From positions 62,001-126,000 of the forward strand of contig CAZUHB010000002.1 of NCBI GenBank assembly GCA_964620445.1: a stretch of DNA of 64,000 nucleotides, in the 5' to 3' direction. Source of the DNA: CAZUHB01 sp964620445. GTDB lineage: Bacteria > Planctomycetota > B15-G4 > CAYZWU01. The notes beneath the pieces were generated by a model. That model did not search any database and was not told the DNA's origin. It saw only the letters and a list, made by a program, of their open reading frames with translations. Both the position numbers and the translations under genes were made by a program. Positions 8,303-17,586 of this stretch are shown piece after piece (position 1 is the first letter of the stretch; each line of letters begins with the position of its first letter).

Positions 8303-9457
8303 TCAGGCCACCTTCTTTCGCACGGTGAGGGCGATCTTGTAGAGCACGGTGAGCACGAGGAAGCCGAGCGCGTAGATTCCGAGGGTGATCATCACCTCGG
8401 GACCGGACGGCGAGTACTCGACCACCTCCCCCATCGGATTGGGAACGAAGCCGGTCACCACCATGCCGAGGCCCTTGTCGATCCACGTCGATATGAAAAC
8501 CGCTCCGCAGGCGAGGGCGAGCACCCCCTCGTTACGCCGGAGGTTGGGATTGATCAGCAATATGATGGCCACGATGGCGAGCACCACCGACATCCACATC
8601 CACGGCACGAGGACCGAGTGTCCCTCGAGGCCGAAGAAGAGATACTCGAAGTGGTGCATGTGCTCGGGGATGGCGCTGTAAAAAACGGTGAAGACCTCGA
8701 GAAGGATGAAGAAGGCGTTGAGGATCACCGCGTAGGTCACGATCTTGGCCAGGCTCTGGATCTGCTCCCGGCCCGGATCGAACTTGGTGCGCGCCTTGAG
8801 GATCAGGCAGAGAATGATCAGCAGCGCGGGCCCGGCGGCGAAGGCCGACGCCAGGAACCGCGGCGCCAGGATCGCCGTGAGCCAGAACGACTTGCCCGAG
8901 AGCCCGTTGTAGATAAAGGCCGTCACCGTATGAATGCTCACCGCCCAGGGGATGGAGAGGTAGATGACCGGCTTGAGCCACGAGGGCGGCGCGAGCCCCT
9001 TACGTTCCGAGTCGAGCGAGATCCAGGCGATCGCGATGTTGAGCAGGAGGTACCCGTTCAACACGATCATGTCCCAGAAAAGGATCGAGTTCGGAGAGGG
9101 GTGAAGGATCATGTTCACCGCGCGCGCCGGCTGGCCGATGTCGACCACGATGAAGAGCATGCACATCGTGACCGAGGCCACGGCAAGGAATTCACCCAAG
9201 ATGGTGATCTTTCCGAACGCCTTGTAGTTGTGCAGGTAGTAGGGCAGAACCACCATGACGGCCGAGGCCGCCACGCCCACCAGAAAGGTGAACTGGGCGA
9301 TGTAGAAACCCCACGTCACATCGCGGCTCAGCCCGGTAATACCCAGTCCGTATTCCAGCTGCTGGAGGTAAAAATAGACCCCCACCACCACGAATCCCGC
9401 GAAGAGGGCCACGAGTCCCCAGTATCTTCGTCCGCCTGTCAGAGCCTTCTCTAGCAT
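8303..9457 (-). CDS. dsrP: DsrP, NrfD-type quinone-interacting membrane subunit of DsrMKJOP
   Basis: A 384-residue integral membrane protein with about ten helices, starting at MLEKALTGGRRYWGL. NrfD-family hallmarks are GLSRDVTWGFYIAQFTFLVG, HPSPNSILFWDMIVLNGYLL and FIYNGLSGKSFWLTAILAPR. In DsrMKJOP it exchanges electrons between the quinone pool and the periplasmic subunits DsrO and DsrJ. It begins 7 bp after dsrO and is the last gene of the operon, followed by a strong terminator. Length and position match known dsrP genes. Confidence 0.96.
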   Translation of the reverse strand: MLEKALTGGRRYWGLVALFAGFVVVGVYFYLQQLEYGLGITGLSRDVTWGFYIAQFTFLVGVAASAVMVVLPYYLHNYKAFGKITILGEFLAVASVTMCMLFIVVDIGQPARAVNMILHPSPNSILFWDMIVLNGYLLLNIAIAWISLDSERKGLAPPSWLKPVIYLSIPWAVSIHTVTAFIYNGLSGKSFWLTAILAPRFLASAFAAGPALLIILCLILKARTKFDPGREQIQSLAKIVTYAVILNAFFILLEVFTVFYSAIPEHMHHFEYLFFGLEGHSVLVPWMWMSVVLAIVAIILLINPNLRRNEGVLALACGAVFISTWIDKGLGMVVTGFVPNPMGEVVEYSPSGPEVMITLGIYALGFLVLTVLYKIALTVRKKVA

Positions 9458-9464
9458 GACTTCC

Positions 9465-10235
9465 TCACACTATGTAATAGATTTCAGGATCAGTTCCGAG
9501 TTCGGGTTTCCGCCGGATGCTGTAGTTCTCCTTGAGAACCTTGCGCACCTCGGACTCCGGATCGTTGAGGTCTCCAAAGACCATCGCCTTTTCGGGACAC
9601 ACGTCGACGCACGCGGGCAGCTTGCCGCGTACGATCCGTTCGGCGCAAAAGTTACATTTTTCCACGACCCCGCGCGTACGCGTGGGGAACATGGGATCGA
9701 TCTTCTCGATGTGGTCGCGCGGTTCGCGCCAGTTGAAGCTCCGCGAACCGTAGGGGCAGGCCGCCACGCAGTAGCGGCACCCGATGCACCGGTGATAGTC
9801 CATCATGACGATCCCGTCGTCGCGGCGGAAGGTCGCCTTCGTGGGGCAGACCCGCACGCAGGGGGGATTGTCGCAGTGGTTGCACATGACCAGGACAGGG
9901 CTCTTCTTGGCCGCCTCCTGGGCGTAAGCGTGGTTCTGGTTGGGCAGGGCGCGGTCGAACGGCTCGGGCCAGATCCACTTGATCTCGTCCTTCTTGTTGC
10001 CGAAATCGGGCACGTTGTGGCACGAATGGCATTTGTCGACGCACTTTGTGCACCCCTCGTTGCCCTTGCAGGCCTTGAGGTCGATGGTCATCGCCCAGCG
10101 CTTGCCCGAGGCTGTCTTCTCTTTACCCGAGCCGCTCGCTGCCGCCTCGCTCAGGATGTCGAAGCAGGGTTTGCCGGCCACTCCGATCGCGGTGACCCCG
10201 GCGATTTTCAGGAATCCTCTGCGATTCATTCCCAT
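9465..10235 (-). CDS. dsrO: DsrO, periplasmic Fe-S subunit of DsrMKJOP
   Basis: 256 residues with a twin-arginine signal, MNRRGFLKIAGVTAIGVAG, so it is exported folded with its clusters. Four cysteine sets follow: CKGNEGCTKCVDKC, CNHCDNPPCVRVCP, CIGCRYCVAACPYG and CNFCAERI with a later CVDVCPEKA, consistent with several [4Fe-4S] clusters. The start is ATG at 10235 behind GGAGGT, or ATG at 10229; both overlap the dsrJ stop, so the two are translationally coupled. It relays electrons between DsrP and DsrJ. Confidence 0.96.
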   Translation of the reverse strand: MGMNRRGFLKIAGVTAIGVAGKPCFDILSEAAASGSGKEKTASGKRWAMTIDLKACKGNEGCTKCVDKCHSCHNVPDFGNKKDEIKWIWPEPFDRALPNQNHAYAQEAAKKSPVLVMCNHCDNPPCVRVCPTKATFRRDDGIVMMDYHRCIGCRYCVAACPYGSRSFNWREPRDHIEKIDPMFPTRTRGVVEKCNFCAERIVRGKLPACVDVCPEKAMVFGDLNDPESEVRKVLKENYSIRRKPELGTDPEIYYIV

Positions 10236-10615
10236 TTTTCTATTACCTCCGGCGTTAGATGACAATCCCAGCAATAGGGTACGACACCCAGGTAGTCGTG
10301 ACAGCGGTCGCAGAAGGCGGCCTTGTCGTCGTGGCATCCCATGCAAGTGTTGGTCAGGCTCATCTCGGTTTGTTTCCCGTCGATCTCGATGAACCGCTCG
10401 CCGTCCCGCGCCACGCGGTCGCGCCAGTCGTTGAGGAGATTCATGTGGTCGGTCCGCATGAACTCCACATCGGCCACGCACTCCGTCGCGTCCTCGGGCA
10501 GGGTGATCTCCGGTCTGTCACCGCTCTCCTCGGAGCCGGCGTTGTACCAGATCGGTACAGTGACGAGCCCGATGAATACGATCAGGCCAGGGATGATTTT
10601 TCCCGAATCATACAT
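10226..10615 (-). CDS. dsrJ: DsrJ, triheme cytochrome c of DsrMKJOP
   Basis: 129 residues: one uncleaved-looking N-terminal membrane anchor (IIPGLIVFIGLVTVPIWY) and a periplasmic domain with exactly three CxxCH heme sites: CMGCH, CDRCH and CWDCH. The segment ECVADVEFMRTDHMNLLNDW contains the extra cysteine known in this family as a possible His/Cys heme ligand. It starts one base after the dsrK stop and overlaps dsrO. The heme motifs and the position make the call firm. Confidence 0.97.
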   Translation of the reverse strand: MYDSGKIIPGLIVFIGLVTVPIWYNAGSEESGDRPEITLPEDATECVADVEFMRTDHMNLLNDWRDRVARDGERFIEIDGKQTEMSLTNTCMGCHDDKAAFCDRCHDYLGVVPYCWDCHLTPEVIEKWE

Positions 10616-10616
10616 C

Positions 10617-12299
10617 CTATTCGCCCTCCTCTACGGTGGCCGTCTCCGGGACAGGCGTCGGGGCAGAATCGCCGGCCGCCTCTTCCGAAGCTTGCTGATT
10701 GACGAATGGTTCGCCGCGCAGATCCTTGGTCCGGTCTTTTTCGTCCTTCATGACGAGCGCGTTGCCCACGAGCTCGTGGAGCGCGCCCACCTCGACGCCC
10801 GGAACCCAGAAGTCCATGAGACCGGGCAGGGTGGCCTTGTCGATGGCGCAGATGCACGCGAGCAGGTTGACGCCGTGCGCGTCGTGGACGTGCTTGACCG
10901 CGTTGGCTCTCGGGAAACCGCCGCGCATTCTCATCTCGAGGTTCTCGTCGGTGCCGATGCCCGATCCCGAGCCGCAGCAGAAGGTCTGCTCGCGGATGCA
11001 GTTCTCGGGCATGTCGTGGAACTCGTTGCACACCGCGTTGAGCACGTAGCGCGGCTCGTCGAAGATTCCCATGGCGCGCGACGTGTTGCACGAGTCGTGG
11101 AAGGTGACCTTCCACCGGTCGTTGCGGCTCTTGTCGAGGTTGAGCTTGCCCTCGTGGATCAGGTCGGCGGTGAACTCGGCGACGTGGACCATCTTCGTCG
11201 ACTTGGCGTTTTCGAACTTGGTTCCCGTGATCGGCGAGACCGGCGCCTCGAGGAAATCGGCGGGCCCGTTCATGGTGTCCATGTACTGGTGCAGCACGCG
11301 CCACATGTGGCCGCACTCGCCGCCGATGATCCATTTGACGCCGAGCCGCTTGGCTTCCGAATAGATCTTGGAGTTGAGGCGCTTCATCATGTCCGACGAG
11401 TGGAAGAGGCCGAAGTTGCCCCCCTCCGACGCGAAGGAGCTGAAGGTGTAGTCGAGGCCGATCTCGTGAAAGAGAGCCAGGTACCCGAGGAATCCGAAGT
11501 AGTGGGGATCGCCGAAGTAGTCGGCCGAGGGCACGACGAAAAGGATCTCGGCGCCCTTCTTGTTGACCGGCGCCTCGACCTTGACACCCGTGAGATCGTG
11601 GAGGTCGTCGACGGCGAAGTCGACCGAGTCCTGGAATCCGTGGGGCTGGATGCCGAGGTGGTTGCCCGTGCGGAAGCAGTTCGACGCGGGCGTGCAGATC
11701 CAGTCGATGCCGAGGCCGACCAGGTTGAGGAGCTCGCGCCCCATCATTGTGATCTCGGCCGTGTCGATGCCGTAGGGGCAAAAGACCGAACAGCGGCGGC
11801 ACTCGGTGCACTGGTAGAAGTAGGAGAACCACTCCCTGAGCACGTCGAAGGTCAGCTCGCGGCCGCCTGCCAGACGCCCGAGGATCTTGCCCGCCTTGGT
11901 GAAGTCGTTGCGGTAGACCGACCGGAGAAGCTCGCCGCGCAGCACGGGCATGTTCTTGGGATCGCCCGAGCCGAGATAGAAGTGGCACTTGTCGGCGCAC
12001 GCGCCGCAGCGCACGCAGATATCCATGAAGACCTTGAGGGAGCGGTACTTGTCGAGGCGCTCCTTCAGGCCGTTCAGGATGATCTCCTTCCAGTTGGAAG
12101 GAATCTTCCACTCCTCCTCGGTCTTGCCCAACGGCTCCCACTTGCCGTTGTTGGCGATTCCGAGATACTCGAGAGAGTCGGGGTTGGCGCTGTAGTTGTA
12201 GCACCCTTTCCTGATCTCGTCGGAAGGCTCCAGCCAGTGTTTGTCAGGAGGTTTGAAGTCGATGTTGGCAACGACCTCGGGTTTCAGATTCTCGGACAT
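10617..12299 (-). CDS. dsrK: DsrK, HdrD-like catalytic Fe-S subunit of DsrMKJOP
   Basis: 560 residues, cytoplasmic. Two ferredoxin-type sets (CVRCGACADKC and CTECRRCSVFC) are followed by HdrD-type CCG regions, including CNTSRAMG and TFCCGSGSGIGTDE, which bind the noncubane [4Fe-4S] site proposed to reduce the DsrC trisulfide. The C-terminal 40 residues are Ala/Glu/Thr-rich and probably disordered. It lies 16 bp after dsrM and 1 bp before dsrJ. In DsrMKJOP it receives electrons from the DsrM hemes. Confidence 0.97.
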   Translation of the reverse strand: MSENLKPEVVANIDFKPPDKHWLEPSDEIRKGCYNYSANPDSLEYLGIANNGKWEPLGKTEEEWKIPSNWKEIILNGLKERLDKYRSLKVFMDICVRCGACADKCHFYLGSGDPKNMPVLRGELLRSVYRNDFTKAGKILGRLAGGRELTFDVLREWFSYFYQCTECRRCSVFCPYGIDTAEITMMGRELLNLVGLGIDWICTPASNCFRTGNHLGIQPHGFQDSVDFAVDDLHDLTGVKVEAPVNKKGAEILFVVPSADYFGDPHYFGFLGYLALFHEIGLDYTFSSFASEGGNFGLFHSSDMMKRLNSKIYSEAKRLGVKWIIGGECGHMWRVLHQYMDTMNGPADFLEAPVSPITGTKFENAKSTKMVHVAEFTADLIHEGKLNLDKSRNDRWKVTFHDSCNTSRAMGIFDEPRYVLNAVCNEFHDMPENCIREQTFCCGSGSGIGTDENLEMRMRGGFPRANAVKHVHDAHGVNLLACICAIDKATLPGLMDFWVPGVEVGALHELVGNALVMKDEKDRTKDLRGEPFVNQQASEEAAGDSAPTPVPETATVEEGE

Positions 12300-12315
12300 A
12301 AGTCGTTCCTCTTGA

Positions 12316-13356
12316 TTATTCCGTTTCTGAAGGTTTCGCTTCGGCGTACGTTTTGTCCAGAGGCATCCCGGCAGCGCCCATCACCTCGTGGAACTCCTCT
12401 TCATACTCGGCGTAGGTGTGAAGCTTGACTTCGGGGTTCCAGGGATTGACATGGCGCCGCATCCGGTTGTTGTTCGCCAGGTTGCGCGTGGGGCTGAGGA
12501 AGATCCCGCCCATGTGCATGAGCTTGCTGAAGGGGAAGTAGAAGAGCAGCATGCAGACAAGGAAGAAGTGCAGGTAGAACATGAAACCGATCGGATCCTT
12601 GGGCAGGCCCGGGCTGAGGGTGATCAGGCCGAGGGCCAGTTCCTTGGCGCCCACGTTGTCCACCTTGATCCAGTACTTCATCACGATGCCGGTGAGAACG
12701 ATGGCCATGATGAGGCCGAGAGCGAAGTAGTCGGCAGGCAGGGAGATGTAGCGCACCTGGGCGAAGATCACCCGCCGGATGAAGAGATAGGAGAGGGCTC
12801 CCACGATCACGATGTCGGTCAGGCAGAGAACGGGCACGCCGATCTGGAAGAGCGAGTCGATGCCCTGCACGAAGTTCACGAAGCCGGGCACCGGCTCGGT
12901 GAAGAATCGCACGTGCCTGATGAGGATGATCAGGAAGGACCAGTGGAAGGCGAGCCCCGCCGCCCAGAGAAGCTTGTTGCCCCCGTAGACGATCTTCGGT
13001 CCGTCCTTGAGTCCCGCCTGGGTGTTCCGGAACAGGGTGCGGAAGAAGAAGACCTCGAGAAACATCCTTCCCGCGACGCCCCAGAAGGTGTGAGGATTGT
13101 CCAGGTTGTCGTTCTTGACCCAGGACATCGACTTCTCCTGTCCGCAGGTCGCCGGGATCCTGAACGGTACAGGTGACTTCGCCCAGCCCATGATGCGGTT
13201 GATGAAGCCGAAAAAGAAGACGAGCACCGCCGCGTAGGGGATCACGATCCCGTACATGACAGCGTTGAATCCGGGGATCACCGCGATGATCGCCAGGATT
13301 GCGAGCGGGATGAGAACCCGCTTCCACGTCGAGAAGAAGGACTGCTTGCCGTCCAT
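12316..13356 (-). CDS. dsrM: DsrM, NarI-like diheme cytochrome b of DsrMKJOP
   Basis: 346 residues with about six membrane helices. The NarI-like core contains histidines suited to two b hemes (AGLAFHWSFLIILIRHVRFF and FYLHFFLVCMLLFYFPFSK with KLMHMGGIF). The C-terminal tail is charged and cytoplasmic, where DsrK docks. It oxidises menaquinol or exchanges electrons with the pool for DsrK. It begins 22 bp after the RsbRD_N gene and heads dsrMKJOP. Confidence 0.96.
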   Translation of the reverse strand: MDGKQSFFSTWKRVLIPLAILAIIAVIPGFNAVMYGIVIPYAAVLVFFFGFINRIMGWAKSPVPFRIPATCGQEKSMSWVKNDNLDNPHTFWGVAGRMFLEVFFFRTLFRNTQAGLKDGPKIVYGGNKLLWAAGLAFHWSFLIILIRHVRFFTEPVPGFVNFVQGIDSLFQIGVPVLCLTDIVIVGALSYLFIRRVIFAQVRYISLPADYFALGLIMAIVLTGIVMKYWIKVDNVGAKELALGLITLSPGLPKDPIGFMFYLHFFLVCMLLFYFPFSKLMHMGGIFLSPTRNLANNNRMRRHVNPWNPEVKLHTYAEYEEEFHEVMGAAGMPLDKTYAEAKPSETE

Positions 13357-13378
13357 TTACCGTTTCCTCCCGTTCAAT

Positions 13379-13945
13379 TCACTCCGAGGAGTTGCCGTTG
13401 TTCTTGTGGTCTTTCTCTTCATTCTTCTGCGCATCGAGTCTCTTCTTGCTTCTCTCGTGCAGCTTGAAAGGGCCGTTCTTCAATGACCGGGTTTTGATGG
13501 CGAAAAGATCCTCGCGGCAACGCATGTAGGTCTCAAAGGCAAGGAGCGCCATCCTATCGACCCGGTCTTCAAAAAGCAACTGTTCCTGATAAAGGTCGCT
13601 CTTGGCGATCTCATTTCCCAGTTTTGCGCGCACCACCTTCTTGAGAAGAAAGATGATGCCCACGGCCTGGGCGGGCCGGAGATCCTGCACCGAACGGATC
13701 CGGATCAAACCGTCGAGCGCCGTGATGAGCTTCTCGTCGTCAACGAGGTTTTGCGCGGATTGAAGCTGGAGCTCGTCGAAAACGTCCTCGACACCCTGTG
13801 TGAGGACGTGGCCCACGGGATTGGCGATCCGGTTCGGCTCGCCCTTGATGAACCGTGCCGTGTCGTCGGGATAGGTATCGAGTATCTCCCGGCGCCATGT
13901 CGCGACGATGTCTTTTCTGTTCTCATCGAGCAGGCGATCAAGCAT
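13379..13945 (-). CDS. RsbRD N-terminal-domain protein, upstream of dsrM
   Basis: A soluble 188-residue protein starting MLDRLLDENRKDIVATWRREILDTYP, which matches the helical globin-like RsbRD_N domain also found in RsbR-type stressosome proteins. No STAS or output domain follows; the C-terminus is a lysine-rich tail. The ATG at 13945 overlaps the end of hemA by 8 bp, and dsrM follows after 22 bp, so it belongs to the dsr operon. Genes of this family are commonly seen just upstream of dsrM in sulfate reducers, but I know of no defined function. A heme- or redox-sensing or assembly role is inference from the fold and context. Confidence 0.82.
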   Translation of the reverse strand: MLDRLLDENRKDIVATWRREILDTYPDDTARFIKGEPNRIANPVGHVLTQGVEDVFDELQLQSAQNLVDDEKLITALDGLIRIRSVQDLRPAQAVGIIFLLKKVVRAKLGNEIAKSDLYQEQLLFEDRVDRMALLAFETYMRCREDLFAIKTRSLKNGPFKLHERSKKRLDAQKNEEKDHKNNGNSSE

Positions 13946-15353
13946 CACGCACCTCCGACAGGAGGCCGCTGTCCGTTGCGTGATCGTTTGCGTCGAGGTC
14001 GCCGCCCTCCGGGCGGAAGCAGTTTCCATCCTGGCCCAGATCGGTGTCGACCTTGCGCGCAAGGCGTTTCAGGCGGCACGACCCGGACTCGTCGGCCTTC
14101 TTCCCGTTCTCCATGATGGTCCTGGTAGGCACCTTGAGCAGATTCTGCATGAGGAGGCGCGAGAATCGCTCCAGTTCGGCCGTGTTGTCCGGGCTGAAAT
14201 GGCCGCGCGCCTCGTCGAGACACTTCCGCCGGATCCGGTCGAACTCCTTGGCCAGGTTGGCCACGCCCTGATCGAATGCGCTTTCCATCCAGACCTGGAA
14301 GGTGGCAACCACATCCTCGATCAGTCTCTCGGCCAGGGGCAGATCGGCCTGGCGCTCTTTTTCTTCCGTCTCGAGGTGGACCTTGAGATCCTCGAGATCG
14401 ACGAACTCGGTCGCATCCTCTGCCGGATTGCCGGGCCGGGTCGGTCTCTCCACATCGCGCGGTACGGCCATGTCCACGATGATCGACGGGTGGTGGCCCC
14501 GCGCGGAGGCGCGCTCCAGCGTGCGGGCGCTGATCACCGCTCCCGGCGCGCCCGTGCAGCAGAGTATGCCGCGGCTCCGGGCCACGAGGCCGGGCACGTC
14601 ATCGAGGCCGATTCCCTCACCGCCGAATCGAACGGCCATCTTTTCCGCCTTGGAAGCGGTTCGGTTGGCGAAGAGCAGGTTCTCGAATCCGGCCGAGCTC
14701 AGTCCGGCGGCCACGATGCGGGTGCTCTCGTTGACACCCACGATCAGGACCTTCTCGTTCTTCTCGATGCGATCCTTGAGGATCCGCAATGCCACTCCCG
14801 AGACCGAGTACTGTCCCGCGCCGAGCGATGTTCTGCTGCGCACCGCCTTGCCCACGCGGAAGGCGGAGTGGAAGAGCTTGTGAAGCGCCTTGTGCGCGCC
14901 CTTGGCGCTGCAGGCGGCGCTGTAGGCTTCCTTGACCTGGCTCTGGATCTGGTATTCGCCCAGGACGAGCGATTCGATTCCCGCGATCACCCTGAAGAGA
15001 TGGCGCGCCACCGTGCTCCCGTGGCGGATGTAGAAGAGCTTCCGTTTGTCGGCTGCCTCCACCCCCTTGAGCCGGCGGAAGAACTCGCACGTCGTCACGA
15101 AGCTGTCCGCCCCCTCGTCGAGGAACATGTAAATCTCGAGGCGGTTGCATGTTGCCAGGATGGTCACCTCTCTCACGCCGGCCAGCGTCTTGAAGAGCTT
15201 GACGGCCGGGACGAGATCGCTGCGGCCGATATGGAACGCCTCCCGCTCGGACAGCGTGGCCGTTCTGAAGCTGATACCGCAGACAGCCAGGTAGCCTGAG
15301 CCGCTCTGTTGCTCGCCGGTGTTCTGTGACATTTCACTCATCGCTGCAACCAC
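13938..15353 (-). CDS. hemA: Glutamyl-tRNA reductase
   Basis: NADPH-dependent reduction of glutamyl-tRNA to glutamate-1-semialdehyde, the first committed step of tetrapyrrole synthesis. The 471-residue protein has GISFRTATLSEREAF, the catalytic cysteine in ILATCNRLEIY, GIESLVLGEYQIQSQVK, and the NADPH-binding VLIVGVNESTR (usually VGAGEM-like, here slightly divergent). A C-terminal extension of about 50 residues is rich in charged residues. Starts are GTG 15353, ATG 15341 or ATG 15332; none has a strong ribosome-binding site. It sits inside the dsr operon between dsrC and the RsbRD_N gene, linking siroheme supply to DsrAB expression. HemL is not in the window. Confidence 0.95.
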   Translation of the reverse strand: MVAAMSEMSQNTGEQQSGSGYLAVCGISFRTATLSEREAFHIGRSDLVPAVKLFKTLAGVREVTILATCNRLEIYMFLDEGADSFVTTCEFFRRLKGVEAADKRKLFYIRHGSTVARHLFRVIAGIESLVLGEYQIQSQVKEAYSAACSAKGAHKALHKLFHSAFRVGKAVRSRTSLGAGQYSVSGVALRILKDRIEKNEKVLIVGVNESTRIVAAGLSSAGFENLLFANRTASKAEKMAVRFGGEGIGLDDVPGLVARSRGILCCTGAPGAVISARTLERASARGHHPSIIVDMAVPRDVERPTRPGNPAEDATEFVDLEDLKVHLETEEKERQADLPLAERLIEDVVATFQVWMESAFDQGVANLAKEFDRIRRKCLDEARGHFSPDNTAELERFSRLLMQNLLKVPTRTIMENGKKADESGSCRLKRLARKVDTDLGQDGNCFRPEGGDLDANDHATDSGLLSEVRDA

Positions 15354-15468
15354 ACCACATCAATCATCGCCGGTCCCCCGGGGCAGCCGCGCCAGCGTCT
15401 CCCATCCGGCGCACGGGCGGGAGGAGGCTCGCACGGCAGCCCCCGGGATCGGCGCAAAGTCGACAAGA

Positions 15469-15786
15469 TCAGACACAACCGGTCGGCTTGGCAAGACCGG
15501 CGACCTTGCAGGCGCCCTTTGCCGGACCGGACGGAAACAGTTCGTAGATCTTCTTCAGAGGGAAACCGGTCTCCTTGCAGAGCTTCCGGATCATGGGAGC
15601 GATGCCGAACTGCTGGTAGTAGTCGCGCAGGTAGTGGACGATCTTCCAGTGATCGTCGCCCAGGGCGTCAACGCCTTCGGTCGTGGCCAGAGCCGCAGCG
15701 ACATCCTGGTTCCACACTTCGGGCTCCTGCATGAACCCATCCTCGTCTACCTCGATCTTGATCTCTCCGTGTTCGAAAATAGCCAT
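15469..15786 (-). CDS. dsrC: DsrC, sulfur-carrier substrate protein of DsrAB
   Basis: 105 residues, starting behind AGAAGGAG. It has the DsrC fold signature (EVWNQDVAAALA, DDHWKIVHYLRDYY) and the flexible C-terminal arm with both conserved cysteines, C93 and the penultimate C104, in GACKVAGLAKPTGCV. These two cysteines carry the trisulfide made by DsrAB, so this is a true DsrC rather than a TusE- or RspA-like paralogue. It sits 66 bp after dsrL and 115 bp before hemA. The spacing upstream would allow a promoter of its own, but I see no clear one. Confidence 0.97.
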   Translation of the reverse strand: MAIFEHGEIKIEVDEDGFMQEPEVWNQDVAAALATTEGVDALGDDHWKIVHYLRDYYQQFGIAPMIRKLCKETGFPLKKIYELFPSGPAKGACKVAGLAKPTGCV

Positions 15787-15852
15787 ATCTACTTTCTCCT
15801 TCTGTTCAGAATAGAAACTAATACCGTTTCAATACGCAGTCTTTGTGACTCG

Positions 15853-17580
15853 TCATGACAACTTGTCGTACTCGGGCGCCTCGCCCGGCATGTGCATCTC
15901 GATGTAACCGCAGGGGCACTGCTCGGCGCACTTCTTGCAGCCGTTGCAGAACTCGAGTTTGAAAGTGTACTTGTCGCCGGCCACGAACGGCTTGATCACG
16001 GCCTGGTCCTGGCAGTAGCTCCAGCACTCGCCGCACTCGAAGCAGAAGCCGCAACTCATGCAGCGTTTAGCCTCATCCACCGCTTGTACCGGATCGAGCC
16101 CCTTGGCGATCTCGGCGTCGGGATCGCTGAAACGCTCGGCAACGGGCATGTGTTCTTGCTCGCGGACCTTCGATTCCTCGTAGAATTCGAGCTTCACCTT
16201 GTCCTCTTTCACGATGGGCGGAGGATTGGTGAGCTTGTCGTGCGAAAGGCCGCGGAAGTTCTCGTGGATCGTGTCGGCCGCGATGCGGCCATGCGCCACG
16301 GCATCGACGACGAGGCCCAGGTTGGTCACGTCGCCGCCGGTGTAGACGTTTTCGGTCTCGGTCTGCATGTACTTGTCGGCCTTGACCCAGTCCTTCGGGT
16401 TGCCCACATCCTCGAGGCCGTCGAAAACCGGGGCCTGGCTGATGGCGGCGATGAAGAAATCGGCCTCCACCTCGAACTCCGATCCTTCGATCGGCACGGG
16501 GCGACGCCGGCCGGAGGAGTCGGGCTCGCCGAGCTCGCACTTCTGAAAGATCATTGCCGTGGCCCGGTTGCCTTCCTTTTTGATGCCCACAGGTGCCGTG
16601 AGAAGATCGATCGACACGCCTTCTTCCTCGGCGCCTTCGATCTCCTCGTCGATGGCGGGCATCTCGACGCGCGTGCGGCGATAGAGAATCGCCGCCTCGG
16701 CGTCGAGGCGGCGCGCCATGCGGGCCGCGTCGATCGCCGTGTCGCCGCCGCCGATGACCACCACCTTCTTGCCCACCTCGACCTTCTCGCCCGAGTTGGC
16801 CATGTGGAGGAAACGGGCGCCGGTCATCACGTTCTCGGCGTCCTCGTTGTCGACGCCAAGCTTGCGTCCCTGGTGGGCGCCGATGCCGACGAAGACGGCG
16901 TCGTGTTCCTTTCTCAGGTCGTCGAGCGGAATGTCGTTCCCCACCGACGCGTTGCACTTGAGCTCCACGCCGAGCTTGAGGATGCGGTCGATCTCGGTGT
17001 CGAGAATGTCCCGCGGCAGACGATAGGCCGGGATGCCGTAGCGCAGCATGCCGCCCGGTTTCGCGAAGGCTTCGAAAATGGTGACCTTGTAGCCGCGGCG
17101 GGCCAGATGATAGGCGCAGGCGAGACCGGCCGGGCCGGCACCCACGATGGCGATCTTTTCGGTGTACTCCCCGGCATCGTCGCTCTTGGTGAGCTCGAAA
17201 CCCTTCTCGATGGCATAATCGCCCAGGAAGCGTTCCATCGCGTTGAAACCGACAGCGCCTTCCTTCTCCTTGCGGTTGCAGGCCGACTCGCACGGATGGG
17301 GGCAGACACGGCCGAGCACGGCCGGAAGGGGATTGGTCCGCGTCAGGATCTCGAAGGCTTGCTCGAAAGCCTTCTCCTGGGGGACCTCTCTCTTCTCGGC
17401 CAGACCGATCGTGGTCAAGACCTGGCGGATGTCGTTGCTCTGCGGACAGCCGTCGGTGCAAGGTGGGATCTTCTCGATGTGAACGGGTCGCAGCGGGGAT
17501 GTCTCTACAGACGAACCGCCGCCCGCGCTACGCAGGCTCTTCAGGCCTTTCTTTTTCTTTTTCGATCTCTTTAACGCCAT
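15853..17580 (-). CDS. dsrL: DsrL-type NAD(P)H:acceptor oxidoreductase (GltD-like, Fe-S/FAD)
   Basis: 575 residues. A lysine-rich lead is followed by an N-terminal Fe-S domain (CTDGCPQSNDIRQ, CPHPCESACNRKEKEGAVGF), an FAD-binding motif IAIVGAGPAGLACAYHLARRG, an NAD(P)-binding motif VVVIGGGDTAIDAARMARR with YRRTRVEMPA, and a C-terminal ferredoxin domain (CMSCGFCFECGECWSYC, CNGCKKCAEQCPCG). This is the DsrL/NfnB/GltD architecture. It is shorter than the roughly 650-residue DsrL of sulfur oxidisers and fits the form found with reductive Dsr. It lies 6 bp after dsrN and upstream of dsrC. It probably passes electrons between NAD(P)H and DsrAB. Confidence 0.9.
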   Translation of the reverse strand: MALKRSKKKKKGLKSLRSAGGGSSVETSPLRPVHIEKIPPCTDGCPQSNDIRQVLTTIGLAEKREVPQEKAFEQAFEILTRTNPLPAVLGRVCPHPCESACNRKEKEGAVGFNAMERFLGDYAIEKGFELTKSDDAGEYTEKIAIVGAGPAGLACAYHLARRGYKVTIFEAFAKPGGMLRYGIPAYRLPRDILDTEIDRILKLGVELKCNASVGNDIPLDDLRKEHDAVFVGIGAHQGRKLGVDNEDAENVMTGARFLHMANSGEKVEVGKKVVVIGGGDTAIDAARMARRLDAEAAILYRRTRVEMPAIDEEIEGAEEEGVSIDLLTAPVGIKKEGNRATAMIFQKCELGEPDSSGRRRPVPIEGSEFEVEADFFIAAISQAPVFDGLEDVGNPKDWVKADKYMQTETENVYTGGDVTNLGLVVDAVAHGRIAADTIHENFRGLSHDKLTNPPPIVKEDKVKLEFYEESKVREQEHMPVAERFSDPDAEIAKGLDPVQAVDEAKRCMSCGFCFECGECWSYCQDQAVIKPFVAGDKYTFKLEFCNGCKKCAEQCPCGYIEMHMPGEAPEYDKLS

Positions 17581-17586
17581 GTCTGT

